A DNA stretch of 64,000 bases. Source: Deltaproteobacteria bacterium. Lineage in GTDB: Bacteria; Myxococcota_A; Polyangia; Polyangiales; JADJMO01. The position numbers were made by a program, and so were the translations under genes. Below the pieces are notes generated by a model. That model did no database searches. It had not been told where the DNA came from and was given only the letters and a program-made list of their open reading frames with translations. Shown piece after piece: positions 1 to 8,182 of the stretch (its first letter is position 1; each line of letters begins with the position of its first letter). The DNA lies in the NCBI GenBank assembly GCA_025363655.1, contig JANYDK010000118.1, forward strand, positions 37,775 through 101,774, in the 5' to 3' direction.

Positions 1-266
1 GCCGCCATGCTGGTGAGCAGCTGCCCCTTGAAGGGAAGCGTCCCAATCACGCGGTCGAATGCGCTGATGCGATCGGTCGCGACGACGTACCGACGCCCAT
101 CGGCCGTCGTGTAGTTGTCGCGGACCTTGCCTTCGTACTTGTGCCCGAGGGCATCGAAGGCGGTCTCGTCGATGGTCTTGTCGAGCCCCGCGACGAGCAG
201 CTCGGAGAGCGGAGCGCGGGGAGCGGAGATGGCCGGCATCGGGTGGGTTTGGGTGCGGAGGGGCAT
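1..266 (-). CDS. purC: SAICAR synthetase, N-terminal part (runs off the window)
   Basis: This leftward reading frame has no stop because it runs past base 1. Translating the complement gives about 88 residues with the hallmark N-terminal motifs of phosphoribosylaminoimidazole-succinocarboxamide synthase: HKYEGKVRDNY (nucleotide-binding loop) and VVATDRISAFDRVIG, followed by PFKGQLLT. The enzyme joins aspartate to CAIR with ATP in cytosolic purine synthesis. The pattern GKVRD plus TDRISAFD fits the longer Ade1-like PurC class. The start is either the ATG at 266 or one nine codons later at 239; neither has a clear ribosome binding site. The next gene upstream on this strand is an unrelated FHA protein ending 79 bases away, so it may have its own promoter. 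Identification is secure; only length and start are open. Confidence 0.9.
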   Translation of the reverse strand, partial: MPLRTQTHPMPAISAPRAPLSELLVAGLDKTIDETAFDALGHKYEGKVRDNYTTADGRRYVVATDRISAFDRVIGTLPFKGQLLTSMA

Positions 267-345
267 CGCCGGAGTGAGGTAGCCCGAGGGGCCGGGGACG
301 CAAATAGGGGGCAAAAAACCGCCCATTTCACCCGCGCCCGCGCCC

Positions 346-1728
346 TCAAATCGTCGCCGTATCCAACGTCTCGGCTTCACCCGTCGTCATCTCTTGCCGA
401 AGCTGACGATTGCGCGACACGCCATAGGTGAGGTCGGGGGCGATCTCCTCCACCGGGGTCGCGCAGCGGCGGTAATGATCTTCGGCGTGCTCTTCGAGGG
501 CGATGCGCGCGGCCTTCACCGCAGACGGGTCCCCGACGAGCGCGACGAGGAACGCTGGGCTCCCGCCGGCGCGACGGAGCTTGAGGACGCGAATGCCTTT
601 GGCTGCCGGCGTCGCGCGGGCGAGGGCTTCGGCGATGGAGAAGAAGAGGTCGGGCGCGCGGGTGTCGAAGGCAAAAGCGTGAATCGTTTCGTCGGACGCA
701 CGGGCGAGGGCGAGCTGCGGGCGGCTGCCGATCCCGAAGGTCAACGTGGTCGAACCGATGGTGACGCTGTCGCCGTGTCGCAGGGCGCGCTTCTGGATCT
801 TCGTGCCCTCGAAGAGCGTGCCGGCTGCGCTCCCCAAGTCGATGATCGTCATGCCTTCGTCGGTGCGTTCGATCACCGCGTGGATGCGACTCACGCCCTC
901 GTCGCCCTCGATGCGGATGTGTGCGCTCTCTTGCGTACCGATTTTGAAGATGTTGCCGGCGAGGACGAGGCTTCGCGGCGGCGTGTCTGGCGTCTGCACC
1001 ACCACGCGCAATTCGTCGCTCGCGGGCTCGGGTGCGGCGACCAGCTCGGTGAGCGGCGAACGATAGGCGCCACCTTCGGCCGCGTCTGCCGTGAGCGGGC
1101 GCGCGAAGAGCTCGGAGCGCAGACGTCGAAAGAACAGCGGTCCCTCGACGGCGACGCGATGTCCTTTCCATTCTCCGTACGCGAGCGCGAGCCCCGTCGA
1201 GAGCCACGCGATGAGCATCGCCGTCGGCACGCTCGTCTGCGCGGAGCTCGCCGAGATGTATCCCGAGGAGGCCGCGCCGAGCAGCGCGAAGAGCGCGATC
1301 GGCGCGAAATGTCGGCGTCGCACGTCACGGAGGGCCGCCGCGAGGAGCTCGTCGAAGCTCTTCGTCAGCCTCTCGGCCGCGTCGGTCTCGCTCTCGGCCG
1401 CCACTTCGATGCGTACTGCCGCCGGCGCCTCGTTGGTCGTGGGCGCGAAGTTCTCGTCGACGAGGATGCGCAGAGCCATCGGCACCGGTGATCGCCCCGT
1501 GGCCACGAGGAGCTTACGCATGCGATTCAGGTTCCGGTCGCGCAACACCTTGACGCTCACGTGGAAGAGCATGTCGAGATTGACGAGCGCGGTGCCGATG
1601 GCGAGCGCGTACGCCGTCGCGGCTGCGAGTGCGATCGCCGTCAGCGCCCACGGGAACCAGAGCATCGATCGAAGATAGCCGAGCGGCGCGGGTCGCATCG
1701 GGCTTCGATCACCTTCGGCTCCGTTCAC
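346..1728 (-). CDS. membrane protein with a C-terminal FHA domain
   Basis: 460 residues from a GTG at 1728, which overlaps the end of the HEAT-repeat gene by 20 bases; an ATG at 1698 would give 450. There is one hydrophobic segment near residues 22-46, then a soluble loop, then two more near 142-162 and 168-186. This TolQ/MotA-like three-helix layout is suggestive but not diagnostic. An FHA fold spans about 250-333, with VSRIHA and a DLGS...GT...EG...L..GD core. The usual GR at the start of the domain reads IGT and the usual asparagine before GT is alanine (GSAAGT), so phosphothreonine binding may be altered. The C-terminal 120 residues are unassigned. It is translated with the HEAT-repeat gene and faces the collagen-like gene, so the three probably act together at the envelope. 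The role is inferred. Confidence 0.75.
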   Translation of the reverse strand: MNGAEGDRSPMRPAPLGYLRSMLWFPWALTAIALAAATAYALAIGTALVNLDMLFHVSVKVLRDRNLNRMRKLLVATGRSPVPMALRILVDENFAPTTNEAPAAVRIEVAAESETDAAERLTKSFDELLAAALRDVRRRHFAPIALFALLGAASSGYISASSAQTSVPTAMLIAWLSTGLALAYGEWKGHRVAVEGPLFFRRLRSELFARPLTADAAEGGAYRSPLTELVAAPEPASDELRVVVQTPDTPPRSLVLAGNIFKIGTQESAHIRIEGDEGVSRIHAVIERTDEGMTIIDLGSAAGTLFEGTKIQKRALRHGDSVTIGSTTLTFGIGSRPQLALARASDETIHAFAFDTRAPDLFFSIAEALARATPAAKGIRVLKLRRAGGSPAFLVALVGDPSAVKAARIALEEHAEDHYRRCATPVEEIAPDLTYGVSRNRQLRQEMTTGEAETLDTATI

Positions 1729-3064
1729 TCGCCCAAGCCAGCCACGTCGAGAACGCTTTCACTTGCGCATCATCCACGTACCCGTTCGCTGCGCGCCCCG
1801 CCGCCAAGCCCTCGACCTCCGGTCCTGCGAGCACGTGCAAGCTGACGCCGCCTTCGACCTGCGTGCGGTAATCGCGCTGCTGCTCGAAGCGGAGGTGCAC
1901 CGAGACGAGCGGCGGGGACGACCAGGCCTCGTCGAGACGATCGACGGTGAGCGTGAGCGTGAAGGGCTGGCTCGGATCGATCGACCACTCGACGATGCCC
2001 GCGCGCACGGCGGTCAGCTCGACGTCGGAGGCCGTCAACGTGCCGACGACCTCGTGGACGTCGCCGCCTTCGCCCTCGCCTAGCGCGCAATAGCGTGAAA
2101 CGAGCCGAAAATTCTCGGCTGCGGGCTCGCTGGGCGCGGGGAGCACCCAACGCGTGGTGCGCGGCGCGATCGAGCCCTGACGTTTCATCAGGCGCGCGAC
2201 GGCATGACGGTACTTGTACCGCGTGAGCCAGCCGAGGGACGCGAGATGGGTCTCGTCGGCGAGCGCGCGATCGCCGACCGCGCGGAGCCAGGGCACGTGC
2301 GCGCGTGCGGCCCATTCGAACCAGCGCAGGCGATGTCGCGCCGACGCGATGCCCTCGGTCGCGGCTTGCCAAGTGGTTTCGTCGGAGACCGCCAGGCGTT
2401 CGAGCGCACGTCGGGCGGCGTCGCGAACGGCGGGTCGGTCGTCTTCGTGCGCGGTGAGGAGCGCGCCCACTCCGAGTGGACTCTCGATCGCGCCGAGCGC
2501 GGCGACCACGGCGAGGGTCGGTGGCTCGGCCAGTCGATCGGGCCTCGCGAGCGCGGCGGCGAGTGCGGGGGCGGCGAGCTCGGCTCCGCGTGAGAGGCCA
2601 GTCAATGCGAGCGCAGCGGCCCCCACTTCATCGTCGCTTCCGCTCTCGAGTCGTGCGGCGACGTGTGTCACGACAGACGGACCGAGTCGAACGAGCGCGC
2701 GTGCCGACGTCGATCGCGTCGAAGGATCTGCGGCGCCGAGGAGCGCGACGAGGGGCTCGATGGCGCGCGCATCGCCCAGCTCACCGAGCGCCCGTGCTGC
2801 CGAGGCCGCGGCGAGGCCGGACGGTTTCGTCGCGAGGAGGGCAAACAGCGGATCGAGCGCGGAATTGCCGAATTTCGCGATCGCCGTCGAGCTCGCCCAC
2901 GCGACCTTCGGAGACTCGTCGGCGAGCGCACGGACGAGCGCGCCGAGGGAGCGCGGATCGAGGGCGCGGCCGAGCGCGTGGGCGGCGTCTTCGCGTCCGC
3001 GAGGTTCGGCGTGCGAGAGCTGATGCAGATCGCGCGCGAGCTCGTCGTCGGCCAGCGGCGGCAT
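1709..3064 (-). CDS. HEAT-repeat protein
   Basis: 451 residues from the ATG at 3064, which has AGGAG three bases upstream. The reading frame stays open further upstream, but that part is arginine-rich and is the shadow of the divergent gene, so the internal ATG is preferred. Residues 10 to about 240 are repeated alpha-helical units with the HEAT/PBS-lyase pattern, for example ALGELGDARAIEPLVALLG and AARALERL. The C-terminal half is a different, probably beta-rich region ending in a short helical tail (DDAQVKAFSTWLAW). There is no signal peptide. HEAT repeats are protein-binding scaffolds. The gene precedes and overlaps the FHA gene, and it is divergent from the collagen-like gene with only 47 bases between starts, so one control region can serve all three. 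Confidence 0.8.
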   Translation of the reverse strand: MPPLADDELARDLHQLSHAEPRGREDAAHALGRALDPRSLGALVRALADESPKVAWASSTAIAKFGNSALDPLFALLATKPSGLAAASAARALGELGDARAIEPLVALLGAADPSTRSTSARALVRLGPSVVTHVAARLESGSDDEVGAAALALTGLSRGAELAAPALAAALARPDRLAEPPTLAVVAALGAIESPLGVGALLTAHEDDRPAVRDAARRALERLAVSDETTWQAATEGIASARHRLRWFEWAARAHVPWLRAVGDRALADETHLASLGWLTRYKYRHAVARLMKRQGSIAPRTTRWVLPAPSEPAAENFRLVSRYCALGEGEGGDVHEVVGTLTASDVELTAVRAGIVEWSIDPSQPFTLTLTVDRLDEAWSSPPLVSVHLRFEQQRDYRTQVEGGVSLHVLAGPEVEGLAAGRAANGYVDDAQVKAFSTWLAWASERSRR

Positions 3065-3111
3065 GTGCTCCTGTTTACCCGAGGCGAAGTCGGATAGCAC
3101 TGCCGTCGACG

Positions 3112-6045
3112 ATGACGGAGAAGCTCGCCCGTTCGCCCGTGCGCATCGAAGACGTCGACGCGCTCGCCGCGCGCGCCAGGCGAAGGCCGTCCGCGCAGAA
3201 GCTCGATGCTTCGGGCGACGGTGGAAGACGCGGCGAAACAGGCGCCTCCGGCAGCAGTGGTCACTCGGGCGCGAGTGGCAGCTCCGGCGGCGGATGGCAT
3301 GGCGGGAGCGGCGACTCCGGAAGCGCGGGATCTCACGGAGATCGAGGCGTTGCGGGAACGCCAGGCAGAGACGGCAAAGACGCGCGCGACCTGCGCGTCG
3401 CTTTGGAAGGTCTCCCCGAAGCGCTCGTGGTCCGCGAAGATGGCGGCCACTCGACGATCGATCTCGGCGCACGCGACGCGGTCCTCTTCATCGACGCCAA
3501 GGGCGGCGACGGCGGCGACGGCGGCAGCGGTGGCGACGGCGGTGACGGTGGTCACGGCGGCTCGGGTGGTGATGGAGGTCGTGGTTCGAGCGGCTCCGAC
3601 GCGCACTCGGTCGGCGCGCGCGGCGGCGATGGCGGACGTGGTGGCAGCGGCGGCGCCGGCGGACCTGGCGGCGACGGCGGCGATGGCGGCGATGGAGCTC
3701 GCGGAGGTGATGCGGGCCGCGGCGGACGGGTGATCGTCGAAACGCGCGATCCCCGGCTTTTCATGCTCGTCGAGGTCGACGCGCGCGCGGGCCAGGCAGG
3801 CAAAGGCGGCCTCGGAGGACGCGCTGGTTCGGGTGGCAGCGGCGGCTCCGGGGGGAGCGGCGGTCATGGTGGTAGCGGTGGCAGCGGAGGTCCTTCCGAC
3901 GCCAACCATTCGAGTGGCTCGAGCGGTTCCAGCGGTTGGTCGGGATCGAGCGGCAGTAGCGGGTCTCCCGGCCGCAGCGGCAGCGAGGGCCGAGACGGTG
4001 AAGACGGCAACGCGGCGGCAGACGGCGAGGTCGAGCTCGTCGTGCTCGACGCCAAAGGCACGGCCATTTCACGCGCACGCGATCGCTTCGATCTCGCGGT
4101 GCGATCGCTCCGCGTCGACAACGCCAACGACGACGAGATTTTCGAGCCCGGCGAGGCGATCACCATCTCGCACGTCCAAGTCGAGAGCATCGGCGGCATG
4201 GCGCTCCCTTCCGGCGCGCGGGCGATCATTCCGTCGACGCCGAGCGTGATCTCGGAAGGAGATTCGTTCGACGTGCCGGAGCTCGCGCGCAACGTCTCGC
4301 TCGAGCTTCCGACGAAATTTCGCGCCAAGCTGGCGACGCTCGGCGCCCCCGTCGCGCCGGGCGCGTTCGAGGGAAAAGCGTGCTTTCAAACGCGCATCGA
4401 GCTCCTCGGTCGTCCGTTCGAGCAGACGCTCTTCGACGTCGAGCTGCCGGTGCGTTGGCCCGTCGAGCTCTGCGCCCTCGAAGGTCCCGAGCAGCTCGGG
4501 TACGGCGAAGAGGGCGTGCTCCGGCTCGGCGTGCGCAACGTCTCGAGCAAGACCTACGGCGAAGCCTTCGAAGGCGGCGTGCAGCTCGGGGTGCACCTCG
4601 ATCCGCTGCTTTCTCCGGGCAAAACGACGACGCTCGACCTCGATCGCCGCGCGCGGCTGGCTGTCGACGAGGTCGAGCAGGGAGCCGAGAAGGCGCACTC
4701 CCACGCCGTGGTCCTCGATGCGAGCGCCGAGCTCTACGCGCGCATTCCCTGGCAAGCCGAGCTCTTCCTTCGTGGTCGGCACATCGAGTTCTTCAAGGGC
4801 GCGATTCGCGTGTGCCCGTCGTACGTCGTCACGCGCGAGGCAGCCGACGTCCTCCTCGTCACCGACGAGACCACTGGCCGACGAGAATTCGAGCTCTATC
4901 AACGCATCTTCGAAGAGCTCGATCTGCGCGCCGATCACTGGGACACGCAGCGCTACCACGGGCTCTCGATCGACGCAGAGACCGGCGCGCGCCATCAGGC
5001 GAGTTGGGTCGATCGTCATCGTGGTGGCATCGTCCTCCTCCCCGTCACCGCGCACACGCCGCTGTCGATGCTCGAGGGCGCCGATCTCAACGGTCACTTC
5101 GAGCTCGCGCCCGCAGGAGAGAGCGGTGGCGACGCCAAGGTCTTCGAATCGGGCGCCGTCATTCTCGGCGCCAAAGAGAAGCTCGTTCGCACGCGGCTGC
5201 ACCCGCCCGTGCATTTGCGCCGAAGGCCGGCGGAGTTCGCCGGCCTGCACTTCGGCGAACCGACCGAAGACAAGGTCGACGCCGCCGCGCGCAAGCTGGT
5301 GAAGAAGCTGCAACGCGACGACCCGGCGCATCGCTACCTCGTCACGGTCGAAGGCTCGCCGGAGAAACTCGGCTTCCTTCGTTGGTCGTACGGCACCGCG
5401 GCCATCCATCGTCGGATCGCGCGCCGAAGCCGTCTTTTCTCGGTGCCCGACGCTGCGGCGAGCGCCATCGGCGAAGACGCCATCGACGCCCGCGAGGCGA
5501 CCGAGGTGCCGACGACGACGCGCTTCTTCGCGGTCCTCTTCGCCGTCCTCTGCGTCCTTCCGACGAGCAAACGCCTCGCGCTCATCGGCCGCACGCTCCG
5601 CAAGGCGGGCTTGGTGTTCCCCACCGCCGAGGACGTCAAACTGGGAATGCTCGACCTCCTCGCGACCACCTTCGACGCCGACGCGCTCGTCGACTTCGAG
5701 ACCGGCGAGGACATGCCGACCCTCGGCGCCATCGCCGACGCCGTCGAGAAGGAGCCCGCGACCTTCGCGCCGACCGAGGCCACGCTCACGCTGCTCAGCG
5801 TCTACGGTCGCATCCTCTCCCTCACCTTCTGGCGCGCGTTCCCTTGGATTTTTGGCCGCAACGCGCGTCGACGACGTCTGGTGAAGAAGCACGCCGCGCG
5901 CGTCTCGGCGGCGCTGGTGAAGGCCTCGCTCGAGGTTGCCGCGAGCCCGATGGACGCGAGCGCGTTGCGCAAGGAAGCGAAGCGGCGGGGGAAGGCGCGG
6001 AAGAAGGCCGACGAGTTGGTGGGTGGAGAGTGGCCGTTGCGGTGA
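3112..6045 (+). CDS. large collagen-like glycine-repeat protein
   Basis: 977 residues from the ATG at 3112; the open frame upstream to 2476 is the shadow of the HEAT gene. Residues about 30-303 are dominated by Gly-rich tracts (GDGG, GSGG and GSSG runs plus a few true Gly-X-Y stretches such as GRDGKDG). Two short beta-type segments interrupt them: one ends in VLFIDAKGG and the other contains RGGRVIVETRDPRLF. The remaining 670 residues are ordinary globular sequence of unknown family; part of it (DNANDDEIFEPGEAITI) resembles an Ig-like or CARDB-like beta domain. One hydrophobic stretch (FFAVLFAVLCVLP) lies near residue 810, and the end is strongly basic. There is no obvious signal peptide. A structural or surface role is possible but not shown. 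The region is GC-rich and repetitive, so its repeat length may vary. Confidence 0.8.
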   Translation: MTEKLARSPVRIEDVDALAARARRRPSAQKLDASGDGGRRGETGASGSSGHSGASGSSGGGWHGGSGDSGSAGSHGDRGVAGTPGRDGKDARDLRVALEGLPEALVVREDGGHSTIDLGARDAVLFIDAKGGDGGDGGSGGDGGDGGHGGSGGDGGRGSSGSDAHSVGARGGDGGRGGSGGAGGPGGDGGDGGDGARGGDAGRGGRVIVETRDPRLFMLVEVDARAGQAGKGGLGGRAGSGGSGGSGGSGGHGGSGGSGGPSDANHSSGSSGSSGWSGSSGSSGSPGRSGSEGRDGEDGNAAADGEVELVVLDAKGTAISRARDRFDLAVRSLRVDNANDDEIFEPGEAITISHVQVESIGGMALPSGARAIIPSTPSVISEGDSFDVPELARNVSLELPTKFRAKLATLGAPVAPGAFEGKACFQTRIELLGRPFEQTLFDVELPVRWPVELCALEGPEQLGYGEEGVLRLGVRNVSSKTYGEAFEGGVQLGVHLDPLLSPGKTTTLDLDRRARLAVDEVEQGAEKAHSHAVVLDASAELYARIPWQAELFLRGRHIEFFKGAIRVCPSYVVTREAADVLLVTDETTGRREFELYQRIFEELDLRADHWDTQRYHGLSIDAETGARHQASWVDRHRGGIVLLPVTAHTPLSMLEGADLNGHFELAPAGESGGDAKVFESGAVILGAKEKLVRTRLHPPVHLRRRPAEFAGLHFGEPTEDKVDAAARKLVKKLQRDDPAHRYLVTVEGSPEKLGFLRWSYGTAAIHRRIARRSRLFSVPDAAASAIGEDAIDAREATEVPTTTRFFAVLFAVLCVLPTSKRLALIGRTLRKAGLVFPTAEDVKLGMLDLLATTFDADALVDFETGEDMPTLGAIADAVEKEPATFAPTEATLTLLSVYGRILSLTFWRAFPWIFGRNARRRRLVKKHAARVSAALVKASLEVAASPMDASALRKEAKRRGKARKKADELVGGEWPLR

Positions 6046-6073
6046 CGGGGCGTCGATCTTCTCTCCGAATCAT

Positions 6074-6090
6074 GTCATTCGTCGAATGAC
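6074..6090. promoter_or_regulatory. inverted repeat downstream of the collagen-like gene
   Basis: GTCATTC and GAATGAC are perfect 7-base arms separated by GTC, 29 bases after the stop of the collagen-like gene. There is no T-run, so it is a poor intrinsic terminator. It could be an operator for the small genes that begin at 6266. Confidence 0.35.
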
Positions 6091-6212
6091 GACGTCGGGT
6101 GTCATGCGAGCCGCGCGCGACCACGCGCTTGCTCGCTCGTGCCCTGATTCATGCCGATTTTCGCCAAGATTAATTCGTACAAAGCGACCCGTCGTGCGGT
6201 CACATTCGAAGC

Positions 6213-6234
6213 GCTCCTTCACACTTGAAGGAGC
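6213..6234 (+). promoter_or_regulatory. perfect 9-bp hairpin in the leader of the 6266 gene
   Basis: GCTCCTTCA and TGAAGGAGC form a perfect 9-bp stem with the tetraloop CACT. The right arm contains GAAGGAG, a Shine-Dalgarno-like string, although the likely start codon is 31 bases further on and has its own purine tract. It may be an RNA leader structure or a protein-binding dyad. Confidence 0.4.
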
Positions 6235-6265
6235 AGCCGGGCGTCTGTTCGGCAGCAGGGGGGCG

Positions 6266-6757
6266 ATGACCATCGAGAGACCTTTGCGAGGTTCCGACCT
6301 CGGCATGCGTCACATACTCACGGCGCTCGGCTCGAAGCACGATGCGGCGGCGCTCTTGCATCACATGGCGAGCATCTCTCGCCCGGGCGAAGGCGCCTCG
6401 AAGGTGCTCGTCCTCTTCGCGCGGATGCTTCATGCAGACTGGCTTCGCGGCAACTTGGTCGTCGAGCTCGTCGCCGATGGCGTCGCCACGGCGATCGAGG
6501 TCGTCGTCGAGGTCAACGGGCGTCGCGAGCCGCTCTTTCCTCTCGCGCACTTTCACGCACCGATCGACGAGTTCCTCGCCGCCATCGAACGGCATCGGGC
6601 GCTCCTCGCGCCGCTGCTCGTCCGTCGCCGCGATTCTGCACGCATCGTCCTCGCGACGGGTCTCGAGCGAGTCGAGCGCGAGATCTCCCGACCCGCACTG
6701 GGGCAAAATGGCCGCATCCAGACGCGCGACTACGAGCTGGCGAAGGAGCGCGAGTGA
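6266..6757 (+). CDS. conserved-looking hypothetical protein
   Basis: 163 residues from the ATG at 6266, preceded by AGGGGGG at suitable spacing; the open frame before it is non-coding in character. I do not recognise a family. The protein appears soluble, mixed alpha/beta, with no signal peptide, and has an acidic to neutral core with leucine/valine strands (NLVVELVADGVATAIEVVVEV). It ends in a charged tail (YELAKERE). The stop overlaps the GTG of the next small gene (GTGA), so the two are probably co-translated. A hairpin lies in its leader. It sits between an envelope-type cluster and a LuxR-type regulator, which does not define a role. Confidence 0.6.
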   Translation: MTIERPLRGSDLGMRHILTALGSKHDAAALLHHMASISRPGEGASKVLVLFARMLHADWLRGNLVVELVADGVATAIEVVVEVNGRREPLFPLAHFHAPIDEFLAAIERHRALLAPLLVRRRDSARIVLATGLERVEREISRPALGQNGRIQTRDYELAKERE

Positions 6758-6981
6758 CGTGGTGTGCACGAGCGTCTCGCCTGCTAGCTCGAGTTGGGCG
6801 TTCGTCGCTGCGGCGGGCGACGCCGACGATCGTGGTGCGCTCGACGCTCACGAGGCCGGTCGTGATGGAGCGATTCAAGCGCCTCTCGCTCGCTCCCGTC
6901 GCGGTGGTTCCGCGCAGCGCGAGCTTGCGTGAGTTGGTCTGGGCAGTGCGTCGGGCGATTGCCTCAGAGCAGACTGCATGA
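6754..6981 (+). CDS. small hypothetical protein coupled to the previous gene
   Basis: 75 residues from a GTG at 6754 that overlaps the previous stop by four bases (GTGA), with GGAG a few bases upstream. The N-terminus is arginine-rich and the rest (STLTRPVVMERF, RELVWAVRRAI) faintly recalls the C-terminal half of a receiver-like fold, which is only an impression. No domain can be assigned. Its reality rests on the coupled start and the ribosome binding site. Confidence 0.45.
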   Translation: MTWCARASRLLARVGRSSLRRATPTIVVRSTLTRPVVMERFKRLSLAPVAVVPRSASLRELVWAVRRAIASEQTA

Positions 6982-7063
6982 CGAGAAATCGCGCTCGGCA
7001 CGAGCAATTTTGTTGTGCGCGGGTCATGGCCAACCCTCCCTGCGGGGAGCTACCCTAGAGCCG

Positions 7064-7498
7064 ATGCCTACCTCGCTCGAAGCCACCCTTGCTGCCAGCG
7101 CGCAGCGCTTTGCACGCGACCTGATGCAAGCCGTTCGCGCCTCGCGCGTCGAGGCCATCACCAGCCTCGCGGGCGTTCGACCCGACGTGAAGTTGCATGG
7201 TGGAAGCACGCTCCCCGCATCCTCCGCGGCGGTCGCGTCCCCGACGCCGCGCTCCGGCGCTGCACGTATCGCCCGCGCCGCCCACGAAATCGCGGCAGAA
7301 CACTCGCTCTCCGAGCGCGAAGAACAGATGCTTCTCCGCACCGCCCATGGTGCGACGCGCGCCGAGCTGGCGAAGCATTTCGGCGTCGCCATCCAGACGA
7401 TGAAGCTCTACATCCGCACCATGCTGCGCAAGCTCGGGGCGGAGAACCTGCTCGATGCCGCTGCGCGAGTCATGCAGCGCGCCGTGAACTTTCCCTGA
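7064..7498 (+). CDS. LuxR-type helix-turn-helix regulator
   Basis: 144 residues from the ATG at 7064. The C-terminal 60 residues are a GerE/LuxR DNA-binding domain: LSEREEQMLLRTAHGATRAELA, then KHFGVAIQTMKLYIRTMLRKLG. The N-terminal 80 residues have no recognisable sensor or receiver domain and include an Ala/Ser-rich linker. It may respond to a partner or act as a stand-alone DNA-binding protein. The last 29 bases overlap the end of the convergent sigma-factor gene, so the two mRNAs are antisense to each other at their ends. Confidence 0.8.
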   Translation: MPTSLEATLAASAQRFARDLMQAVRASRVEAITSLAGVRPDVKLHGGSTLPASSAAVASPTPRSGAARIARAAHEIAAEHSLSEREEQMLLRTAHGATRAELAKHFGVAIQTMKLYIRTMLRKLGAENLLDAAARVMQRAVNFP

Positions 7499-8159
7499 GC
7501 TCGCCGGGTGCTCCGGCGCTCGCTAGGTACACGCCGAGCACCGGATCTCGCTCCACCGACGTGAAGACGTGCGTCGTCGCGCGGGCGACGTGACGTTTGG
7601 CGGTGGCAAGTGAGACGCCGATCTCGACGGCGATCTCGGCGACGTCCATGCCCTCGATGTGGCGAAGGACGAACACGCGTCTCGACGGCGCGCTCAGGCG
7701 ATCGAGGAGCCGATGGAGACGACCGAACGCTTCGAGCGTCCCGAGGTCGGCGCTGATCGCCTCGGCCTTTTCAGCCACTTCGCCGTCGGGTGAGAGCTCT
7801 TGCCATGCACGCGCACGACGACGACGGGCCTTCGTGCCGGCGACGCGGAGGGTGATGCCGACGACGAAGCTGCGCAGCGACCCGATCTGTCGAAGGCGGG
7901 GCAGGGCGGCGAAGAGGTGGAGAAAGACGTCCTGCGTCGCGTCGTCGACCTCGTCGCGAGCGCTCGTGCGTCGCAAGGTCGCGCGCACGAGACCGACGTG
8001 ACGACGCCAGATTTCCTCGGTCGCACGAGGCTCACCGCGCGTGGCGTCCTTGACCAGTTCTTCATCCGGGTGCGGGAGGTGCGGGAGGTGCGGGAGGTGC
8101 GGGAGGTGGGGGAGGTGCGGCGGCTCTGAACTGCGCATCGACTCAGGAATCCCCGCCAT
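7470..8159 (-). CDS. ECF-type RNA polymerase sigma factor
   Basis: 229 residues from the ATG at 8159 (a GTG lies one codon before). Sigma region 2 is seen around RATEEIWRRHVGLVRATL and DDATQDVFLHLFAALPRLR. Region 4 is a clear helix-turn-helix (DRLSAPSRRVFVLRHIEG, then VAEIAVEIGVSLATAKRHV). The N-terminus carries an unusual extension of about five His-Leu-Pro triplets encoded by a 9-bp tandem repeat. Sigma starts 23 bases after the stop of the DUF1592 gene on the same strand, so it may be the last gene of that operon. No anti-sigma gene is adjacent; the C-terminal 30 residues beyond region 4 could be regulatory. Confidence 0.9.
   Translation of the reverse strand: MAGIPESMRSSEPPHLPHLPHLPHLPHLPHPDEELVKDATRGEPRATEEIWRRHVGLVRATLRRTSARDEVDDATQDVFLHLFAALPRLRQIGSLRSFVVGITLRVAGTKARRRRARAWQELSPDGEVAEKAEAISADLGTLEAFGRLHRLLDRLSAPSRRVFVLRHIEGMDVAEIAVEIGVSLATAKRHVARATTHVFTSVERDPVLGVYLASAGAPGELRESSRRAA
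8070..8120. repeat. 9-bp tandem repeat in the sigma-factor gene
   Basis: The unit GTGCGGGAG is repeated about 5.7 times with one substitution (GTGGGGGAG). On the coding strand it gives a His-Leu-Pro run at the N-terminus of the ECF sigma factor. The period is a multiple of three, so copy-number change would keep the frame. Confidence 0.9.
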
Positions 8160-8182
8160 CACGAGGATCGATCACGAAATCG

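Noticed and set aside
2476..3111. N-terminal extension of the collagen-like frame
   Set aside because: Arginine-rich and antisense to the HEAT gene; the ATG at 3112 is the credible start.
4069..5892. Long leftward open frame antisense to the collagen-like gene
   Set aside because: Arg/Glu-rich composition from high-GC third positions of the real gene; no domain, start or ribosome binding site.
8070..8120. Direct repeats resembling a CRISPR array
   Set aside because: Unit is 9 bp with no spacers and lies within a coding frame.
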